From Siphonodentalium dalli (lineage: Eukaryota > Mollusca > Scaphopoda > Gadilida > Siphonodentaliidae), in NCBI GenBank assembly GCA_032622095.1, contig CP136069.1, forward strand, positions 101,398,278 to 101,462,277: a stretch of 64,000 bases of DNA, read 5' to 3'. Made by a program: the position numbers and the translations under genes. Shown here one piece after another: positions 56,383 to 64,000 of this stretch. Every line of letters begins with the position of its first letter. The first letter of the stretch is position 1. The notes under the pieces were generated by a model. It was not told the DNA's origin. It saw nothing but the letters and a program-made list of their open reading frames with translations, and ran no database searches.

Positions 56383-56930
56383 ATGGGCCAGTGGACACCA
56401 GCCATTCACACCATACTGGACATAATCCATGATCACTCAAGAAATATAATATTGTTTTATAGTACATCATTCCAGTTAAAAACAGATTGTGTACAATGTG
56501 CGATCAGGCACGGCCGTGTTGAAACTGAATATCATTTTGTCATCGAGTGTAGTGCATACTCTGATCTCAGGGCAAGACATTCAAGATATTCAAGAAAATA
56601 ATGGTGAAGTTTTAGAAATGAGCGATAGTGAAAAATTTCAAATGATTATGAGAAATGATGAAGTAAAGCTTATAAATACCGTATGCAACATGATCCGGTT
56701 GTTCTTTCTCAGAAGGGGGTCTTTGAAAGTTTAGTATATTATAGTGATAAACATGAGAAGTTATTGGTGGTAGTTGAATGACGATGCATTGCATCAAACA
56801 GTTATATTGAACATAATTTATTTTCGTTTCTATTTACATGTTTTAAGTTTTGATTCATTTTGTAACTTGCAACTGCCTATATATCTGGTGTATTGCAATA
56901 AATATTCTATTCTATTCTATTCTCCGATTT
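56383..56930 (+). pseudogene. Non-LTR retrotransposon C-terminus with (ATTCT)n tail
   Basis: Frames contain DCVQCAIRHGRVETEYHFVI, ECSAYSDLRARH, then (one frame over) SEKFQMIMRNDEVKLINTVC, NMIRLFFLRR-. This is the Cys/His module and C-terminus of the same group as 52990-53425. The 3' end 'cttgcaactgcctatatatc' 'tggtgtattgcaataaat' is followed by three to four ATTCT units (56903-56924). A frameshift lies near 56560. Confidence 0.75.
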
Positions 56931-57199
56931 CCACTCGGCACATTGTGTGCGTTGGAACATCCATGCGCATGATGGTCGGGTGGATGTGGTTATGGAGTAT
57001 CGAGTCGCCCCGTCAGAACCCTTTGCCGACCGGGGCTCGATATGACCGATCCGAGTCCACCGGTCCGGGGCTGACCAGACCACCACAGATGGGACTTTGA
57101 AGACCAAGAAGAAGAAGACCTCACCTGGCCCCAGAGCAAGAACAACACACCGTCGATGCAACCCGGGCGTCCCTGTTATGCCGCCGACTTCGTGGTGAG

Positions 57200-57480
57200 A
57201 ACACTGGTGAGAATGGAGATTCTATATAATCATTACCACCATCTCATTACCCGGGTGCAGCGGAGGACTTCAATCAACGGACACCGAGAATAGGAGCAGG
57301 AAATTACCACCCCAGCTCCTACCGAAGATGGGGAAAAAACTTTAGCAGCAATATATCCCTGATGTCAAACAAACCAATGGAAATACTGGAAGAACAAGCA
57401 CAGTGGAAGGAAGAACGACTGAGACAGATACAACCCACGTCTCCCTCATCTTCAGGCGAGAAATAACCAAAGAAAAAACG
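57200..57480 (+). other. Coding-like fragment, possibly retroelement ORF1
   Basis: One frame reads SSYRRWGKNFSSNISLMSNK, PMEILEEQAQWKEERLRQIQ, PTSPSSSGEK-stop, then a Lys/Arg-rich tail. The Gln/Glu/Arg-rich, basic-ended composition would fit a gag/ORF1-like protein end. No zinc knuckle is seen and the identity is uncertain. 56930-57200 is GC-richer and unassigned. Confidence 0.25.
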
Positions 57481-57547
57481 AAAAAAAGAAGAGATAATAA
57501 TTTGTAACAAATACGCTTTTATTTTTGTTGTTGTTGATTTTCTGTAA

Positions 57548-58345
57548 TAAAGGCATGGTTCCATATTCCCGATTTTCTGTCCCGAATTACTATATTCGGC
57601 ACAAATTCGAGACCAGACCAAATCGGCAGCATTCGAGAGAATTCTGGACGAGTTTTATTCCAAAAAGCCGCCGAACTGATGCCGAATTATGACAAAATTT
57701 AATCGTCCCGAACATTGCCGAGTATTCCAGAATGCTTCCGAATATCTTCCCGAATGATCAAGAATTATCCCGAACTTTCGTGCGAGTGGCTGCCAAATTG
57801 CCCAGATTACTACCGACTTACACCGAATTGTTGCCGAGTACCCCGAATCAATGCCGAACTGGTACCGAATTGATGCCGAATAGATACCGAATTGGTATTC
57901 AATTGCTGCCGAACGTCCCGAATCGATGCCGAATTTTGCAGATACACCGGATCTCAGTATAAAAGCAGCCATACATGGCGAATTCGGGAATAACCTACCG
58001 AATACTGCCGACTACTCCAGAATATCCACCCGAATATTGCCGAATACTGCCGACTACTCCCGAATAGGTGCCGAATTGCTCCCGAATTTCTCCCGACGAT
58101 TTACAAATCGGGAGCGATTCGGCTTGGTTCCCGATAGTTTTGAACATTTCAAAACTGTCGGGAGCGAGTCCAGAATTGTCCCGAATCGACCCCGATAGCA
58201 CCGATATCCCCGATCATGTTCGGGTGTAAATATTCACTGTCCCGACTCGTCCCGAATTTACTCCACGATTTTTGCAAAATTATGATTCGGGAGTCATTCG
58301 GGAACATTCGGGGTGGGAAATCGGGGATATGGAACCGGGGCTTTA
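57548..58345. mobile_element. CCGAAT-rich inverted-repeat element
   Basis: The ends are inverted: 'aaaggcatggttccatattc' + 'ccgattt' at 57549, and the reverse complement of 'taaagccccggttccatatc' at about 58310-58344. The interior is packed with 'ccgaat', 'tgccgaat' and 'cccgaat' words in loose 15-20 bp spacing. In the left half they read ccgaat, and toward the right also attcgg, so the whole could fold. ORFs over it are low-complexity by-products. Confidence 0.6.
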
Positions 58346-58399
58346 GTGGAAGACCATGCACTCGGTCCTTCCGAAAATCCAGGGGTTATTCCACCCCCC

Positions 58400-58695
58400 C
58401 CCCCCCCCCAAACTACTACTTCGCGGATTATGTGTCAACCCTTGAAACGTTGCTTGTACATATAACAAATAACAGGACTCGAATTTATGTTTTAACCGAT
58501 GATGAACGTGAATTGATCGATTTTTCAGACAATATCGACGCCGGACGCTACTTGCTGTACGGAAAAAACGTCACAAAAAATCCAGATTCCGAGTACTGCA
58601 GATCACCTGGACCAGGACTAGAGTCGGCACTGGAATCGAACCCTATGAGCAGTCTATTCTCCATGCAAAGCGCTTATTTTCATCTAGTTTCCTGA
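58400..58695 (+). CDS. Unidentified coding-like ORF after a poly-C tract
   Basis: After an 18-base C tract, an open frame reads NYYFADYVSTLETLLVHITN, RTRIYVLTDDERELIDFSDN, IDAGRYLLYGKN and a C-terminus LESALESNPMSSLFSMQSAY, ending at 58695. The pattern 'TLETLLVHIT...IYVLTDDE..LIDF.DNIDAGRYLLYGKN' resembles the second half of a doublecortin-type domain (a strand, then 'DGGxYVAxG'), but this is weak and from memory. There is no clear splice acceptor, because no AG separates the C tract from the coding-like part. It could be a terminal exon of a host gene or captured in a repeat. Confidence 0.35.
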
Positions 58696-58794
58696 TGTTA
58701 CACCAATTGACAAAAGTCTATACCAATGAACATGGGGGTAGGTGATGGCGGCTGGAATTTTAATTTGATATGAATAACAAAAAGATTGTAACAC

Positions 58795-59490
58795 ACGTAA
58801 TATTATTACGCCACCTGTGGTGTTTCTAGCTTCTGTGATTTTGATATTGTGTGGTGGACAGGGCGAATGTATTCTTGGAGATTGTTTGTACCTTACTCAA
58901 TCGTACCGATAGAATCACGTAGATGCCGAAATTGTAAAGTTAACGCCACCGGTGTATAATATGTTTATGAAAATATCATAAATCGTATCGATAGAGTCAG
59001 GACAGGCTGAAATTGAAAACTTAAAGTCACCGGTGTAATAATATGTTGTTGAAAATATAAATAATTTGATAGACTGAAAATAATATATAACCCATTGTGA
59101 GCCCCTGGCGTATTCTTGGACATTTTGTTTTGTACCATTACTCAATCGTACCGATAGAATCACGTAGATGCCGAAATTGTAAAGTTAACGCCACCGGTGT
59201 ATAATATGTTTATGAAAATATGATAAATCGTATCGATAGAGTCAGGATAGGCTGAAATTGTAAACTTAAAGTAACTTGTTTTTGAAAATATAAATAATTT
59301 GATAGACTGAAAATAATGTGTAACCCATTGGGAACCCCTTGAAGTGAATTGTGGGTAGTTTCATTGTGATATTCTCCGCCATCTTTATTTTCTGGAATTA
59401 TCACCAAGATTTCTCCATTTGATTCTCTTAAAATGCACCCGAATCGGTCAAATTCTTTTGATAATTCTATCTAAATACATTTTAGCTACT
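58795..59490 (-). repeat. Dispersed repeat, inverted copy of 32310-33015
   Basis: Same blocks in reverse: 'ttacgccacctgtggtgttt' at the left, two units with 'gttaacgccaccggtgtata' and 'gatagagtcaggacaggctg', and 'tacattttagctactagtcc' at the right. Two independent copies with the same ends suggest a transposed unit of about 700 bp. Confidence 0.75.
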
Positions 59491-60829
59491 AGTCCGGGAG
59501 CTAATAGGGGTACCCTTGCACCCCCCCCCCCCCCTGGGACTTAACTTCACCCCACTCATTTTGTTCCTTATTATGTCCTTCAACTTTTAAGCAATGTTAA
59601 CAAGAAACAAAAGTGGCCGTGTAGACTCCAGACAAGATGGCGTCCATCATGGCCGCCGTTTTTCAGACCAGACCCTAAGTCAGTTTTATGCAAATTATAG
59701 CGGGAAAATCTTGTAAAATGTATACAAATGTATATATTTTCGTGAAGCTGAGACATAATGACACTTTTTTGGGCCAAAATTGAAATTCACCACACAAGAT
59801 GGCCGCCAAATGGCCACCGGAAGTTGAAAATATAACATTTTTTCACAAATATCTTCTAGATCAATTCATGCTGTTTGGAACTGGTTGAGTAATGCAACTT
59901 TATTTTGTGTTTTGTATATTAACTGATCATTGGAGCAACGATCCCTCAAAAAATCGATTTTACAGAATGCGGTATAAAATTTCACAAAAAACCACAATTG
60001 GGATTCTAGTCATATTTCAACAAGAAATGAACAGAACTTTGTAATGTAAGTGAGGCATATCATTAACTATTAATATTCCAAATCACTGGAACCAAAATTC
60101 TTACTTTGGCTCAAAATGGCTGCCAATATGGCCGCCAAAATATGGAAAATGGCAAATATTACACCAGCGTGTCGTGCAATCGCTTACAAGTTGTGGTTGG
60201 TGTATAAAATTGGCTATTCTGCATTCTATACATTGAATACTAACATGTCTGATGCACCATGGTTAATTCTTACTATTGTCACCCCTGACATCGTCAAACA
60301 TATTGGACTTTTCTCTCAAAAACTTGACATAAATATTGGCAAAAATTCACTTTTCAGGTTTGGACCATTTTGTCAGGTAAAATATAACTATCTTTGGATT
60401 GAAAGGTGTTTATTGTTTTGGTCTATCTCAAATGTGTCTCACTACGGTGTTTATAGACTAAATTGCTCAAGATGGCTTCCAAAATGGCAACCAAATTTGT
60501 AGAATGTTAATTTTTTACATATATCCTTAACATTCTCTGCATTATCCGAAAAGGTAGCATATTGTGACTCACTTCATTATTATACATGTTAGTTAATTAA
60601 TTGACAACTACGTGTTCTATTCTGGTTGTCTCAGTTCCGTATGGGGCATGACAAATTCATTTTAAAGTATGCAATTTTGCCGAGAACCTCTTTTGTGATT
60701 TTGGCCACATTTATTGAAAGGAAATGGGCAGAACTTTGATACAGAACTGAGATGTACCATTATCTTTGGCTATTCTGGTCCATTATTATAAAATGTCAAC
60801 AGGATACAGTGTGGATGCAAAGATCATAG

Positions 60830-62445
60830 CCAGGGAGTTACTCTATGATCATATGTGAGGTGAATAGGTATACAGGGAGTTATTGTATGTCATGACTGAT
60901 GTGAGTAGGTATACAATGAGTGACTATATGGTTATGAGTGGGTTGTCCATGGTAAGATGCATCTAGGTATACAGGGAGAGGTCATGGCCAGGTGTGGGGT
61001 CAATCGGTATGCATGGAGTGACTCTATGGTGTATGATTGTGTATATTCAGTACGGGTGCAACCGGTGTACCTGTATGGTCATTGGTGTGGTGTATGGATA
61101 TAGCTACATGGTCATCTATGTGTTGATTATGTATATATGGAGTGACTGCAAGGTCATGGGTGGTATGTGTATGTGTTGTCTGTATGGTCATGAATGGGGT
61201 TTGTGGATAAATAGAGAGTGATTTTATGGTTACGGGTAATGTGTACAGGTATTCATGGAATGACTGTACGGTCATGATTGAATATGAATACCTGGAGTAA
61301 GCTGGGTGGACATTATCGAGGGTGTGGGTATATAGGGAGTGTCCGTATGGTAATGGTGGGATGTATATTTATATATCTCGTGGATGTATTATCATTTGTG
61401 GGTGTATAAGGCTTAGCTGTATTATAATGGATGCCGTGTATGATTATGCAGTGAATTGCTGAATTGTCATGTGTGAGGTGTATATGCAAGTATGGAGTGT
61501 TTGAGTGGTCGTGTGTGCGTTTTTTTGTATATCTGGAAGGGATGAATGGCCATTAGTGAGGTTTACATGTATACATGGAGTGAATCTATAGTCTAGGGTG
61601 GGCTGATTATGTATATCGAGTAGTTATATGACTATGTGTGTCGAATAGGTATGCAAGTAGTGACTGTATTGTTAATGGTGAGATGAGTATATGTAGGTAT
61701 ACAAGTAGTGACTGTATGGTCACAAATGTAATGAACATCTATACAGGGGGGGTGACTAAATGGTCATGTGTCAGGCGTATACCTGGTGTTCCTGTTTGGT
61801 GACTCGTGGCGGTATGGTCATGTGTAGGTTATACCAGCATACACACGTGTTGCTTTATTGGCATGGGCGAGGGATATGAGTATATAGCGAGTGGCTATAT
61901 GGCCATGGATGAGGTGCATATGCATGCATGGAGTGACTATACTGACATGGATGGGTGTATTAGTATATCTTGAGTGGCTATTCGGCTATGGTGTGACAAA
62001 TAGGGATACAGGGAGTGACATGGCCAATGTTGAGGTGAATATGTATACAAGGATTGGCCATGATCATGTATGAATGTTTTGAATAGGTACACACGGGGTG
62101 ACTATATGGCCATAGGTCGGGTGAAGGAGTATACCAGGTGACATGGGTGAGGGTATGTGTATGAATCGAGTGGCTATATGGCCATTGGTGAGGTGCATAT
62201 GTATACCGGGATGACTTTATGGTGTTGATGTAGATATTGATTGTCTGTTTGACCATGCGTTTGGAGAATAGGTATACAGGGGGTGACCTTATGGCCAATG
62301 GTGAGATGAATGGGTATACAAGGAGTGACTATATGGTTATGGGTCATATTTAGGAGTATACCCGGTGTGCCTGCATTGTGACGCATGGCTGTATGGTCAC
62401 CCGTGGCCATGGGTCAGGTGTACATGTATACATGTATACAGCTTA
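60830..62445 (+). repeat. 42-bp minisatellite, left half of element C
   Basis: Monomers such as 'gtatacagggagtgactata' + 'tggtcatgggtgaggtgtatat' read in the orientation opposite to 49420-50945. They are more diverged than in the right half. ORFs on both strands are periodic artefacts. Confidence 0.8.
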
Positions 62446-62539
62446 ACGTCCCCCATCTACATAAACATCAAGATGGAGAACTCTCTGACATGACCTCTCT
62501 ATTGATTAACATACCCTTGAGTTATTGTGGAAAGCGATA

Positions 62540-63189
62540 GCCACCCAAGATACACATGTACAACCCAACCATTACCCAAGTCACTCCATATGTACATAAA
62601 CACCACACAAATGCCAACATAGTAACCCACTTTATACAAGTACACCTGATCATGCAACCATGCTTGGTTATACCCGTACATACCACAAATGACGATACAG
62701 CCACGGGTCACCATGCATGAACACCAGGTATACACCTACACCCGACACATGACCAAAAAGTCACTCTATGTATACATATTCACTACATTCACGATCATAC
62801 AGTCACTCATTGTATACATATTCACCTCACCATGGACCATACAGCCACTACATGTATACCTATTCGCCATACACATGACCATAGAGTCAATCCAGGTATA
62901 CATATGCACAATACCAATGGTGAGCCCTTCCAGATATACCAATACCCGCACATACGACCACTCATAAGTTCAATACTTGCCACTCATAAGTTATATACAC
63001 GCCATCCATGATCATACATCTACTCCCCATACACCACCAATGATAACACATCCACAACATATATAAATATATGTCCCACCGTCACCAACAGGGGACTCCC
63101 TATATACCCACACATCATTCATGACCATACAATAACTCCCGGTATACATATTACCCTCATCTATGACCATAGAGTAACTCCGTGGCTGC
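62540..63189 (-). repeat. 42-bp minisatellite, right half of element C
   Basis: The same monomers in reverse orientation ('atgaccatacagtcactc', 'tgtatacatattcacctcac'). The join with the left half is a non-repeat segment, 62446-62540 ('catcaagatggagaactctc', 'gagttattgtggaaagcgat'), which also heads the array at 49318-49400. Confidence 0.8.
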
Positions 63190-64000
63190 CATCTTGGCTT
63201 CCACCCTGTACCCTGTATCCTAGTGGGCCTGAATACCCACATATCATGATGGTTCATCTCAGTTCCGTCTCAAAGTTCTGCCCATTTACTTTCAATAATA
63301 TGGCCAGAATCACAAAAGAGGTTCGCCGCAAAATTCCATACTGCAACTTTAAAATGAATTTGTCATGCCCCATACGGAACTGGGACAAATATAATAGAAC
63401 GTATTTGTCAGTTAATTAACTAATACGTAAAATAACAAAGTGAGTCACAATTTGCTATCTTTTTCGGATAACGCAGAGAATAATGTTCGGGATATGTTAA
63501 CTTTTAACTTTTTACAAATTTGGTTGCCATTTTGGAAGCCATCTTGAGCATTTTAGTCTTTAAACACCACCGTGTGACACACTTAAGATAGACCAAAACA
63601 ATAAACACCTTTGATACCAAAGATAGTTGCATTTTACTTGAACAAATGGTCGAACCCTGAAAAGTTAATTTTTGCCGATATTTATGTCAAGTTTGTGAGA
63701 GAAAAATCCCATATTTCTGGTGATGTCAGTGGTGACAATAGTAAAAATGATCCATGGTGCATCAGAGATGTTAGTATGCAATGTATAGAATACAGATTAG
63801 CCAATTGTATACATCAACCACAACTTGTAAGCGATTTCAGGACACCCTGGGGCAATATTTACCATTTTCCATATTTTGGCGGCCATATTGGCAGCCATTT
63901 TGAGCCAAAGTAAGATTTTTGGTTCCAGAGAGTTGGAATATTCATAGGTAATGATATGCCTCACTTACATTACAATGTTCTTTTCATTTCTTTTTGAAAT

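Larger units (their letters stand above)
59480..64000. mobile_element. Palindromic element C with minisatellite core (runs off window)
   Basis: The left arm 59480-60820 starts 'tagtccgggagctaat', then 'ttgca' + C tract + 'tgggacttaacttcacccca', as in element A. It carries ATGGC-type motifs at about 59636, 59799, 60115 and 60470. The right arm from 63190 onward is its reverse complement ('cagttccgt', 'gtgagtcacaatttgctat', 'ggttgccattttggaagcca', 'gccatattggcagccatttt') and continues past 64000. Between them lies the minisatellite, which changes orientation at about 62445. If symmetrical, the full element would be about 5.9 kb. No gene is present. Confidence 0.75.

Noticed and set aside
57590-58210. 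ORFs rich in PN, RI and EL over the CCGAAT element
   Set aside because: Low-complexity sequence; every frame is open because the repeat lacks stop words.
1-64000. tRNA and rRNA genes
   Set aside because: No cloverleaf with A/B box pattern or conserved rRNA segment was recognised by eye; a covariance search was not possible.

Overview
This is eukaryotic, AT-rich, repeat-dense DNA. There is no operon structure, no tightly packed ORFs, no rRNA or tRNA gene that I can recognise, and no long intact gene. The mix of APE-type non-LTR retrotransposons (CR1/L2/Jockey-like), Helitron-like elements, large inverted-repeat elements, long minisatellites and a Polinton/adintovirus-like packaging ATPase suggests a metazoan, most likely a marine invertebrate. 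The species cannot be read from this window. Almost everything here is nested, decayed mobile DNA.

Layout. 1-6902 and 11314-18196 are two near-identical direct copies of one segment. Each carries the 3' half of a minus-strand non-LTR retrotransposon and an inverted-repeat element coding for a C2H2/Q-rich/P-loop packaging-type ATPase and a second C2H2 protein. In copy 2 the flank beyond the element (19295-20712, minus) holds the endonuclease and linker region of a similar retrotransposon, so the ATPase element appears to sit inside it. 22150-26870 is a second retrotransposon (plus) split by about 3.5 kb that includes two head-to-tail Helitrons. 27-36 kb holds small tandem repeats, a triple array of palindromic TA-flanked MITEs and a retroelement C-terminal remnant. 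36.5-39.1 kb holds a tandem duplication with long perfect hairpins, a third Helitron and a small MITE. Two exon-like segments with matching phase (27628-27739 and 39194-39298) are the best candidates for a host gene.

40.5-53.4 kb is a third retrotransposon (plus) interrupted twice. The first interruption is a 5.8 kb palindromic element (41920-47753, TA flanks) and the second a 5.2 kb palindromic element (47790-52986, TTA flanks). Removing both, with one copy of each flanking repeat, leaves an open reading frame across both junctions. 54-59.5 kb holds another inverted-repeat element, a fourth Helitron, a retroelement 3' end, a (CCGAAT)-rich element and an unidentified coding-like ORF. 59.48 kb to the window end is most of a further palindromic element whose core is a 42-bp minisatellite that switches orientation at its centre.

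The most interesting biology is the family of kilobase palindromic elements. Their arms are tiled with ATGGCGGCC-type motifs, bounded by poly-C/G tracts, and enclose either minisatellites or decayed outward-facing genes. The other item of interest is the ATPase/C2H2 inverted-repeat element. All family names rest on motif recognition by eye; no search was run.
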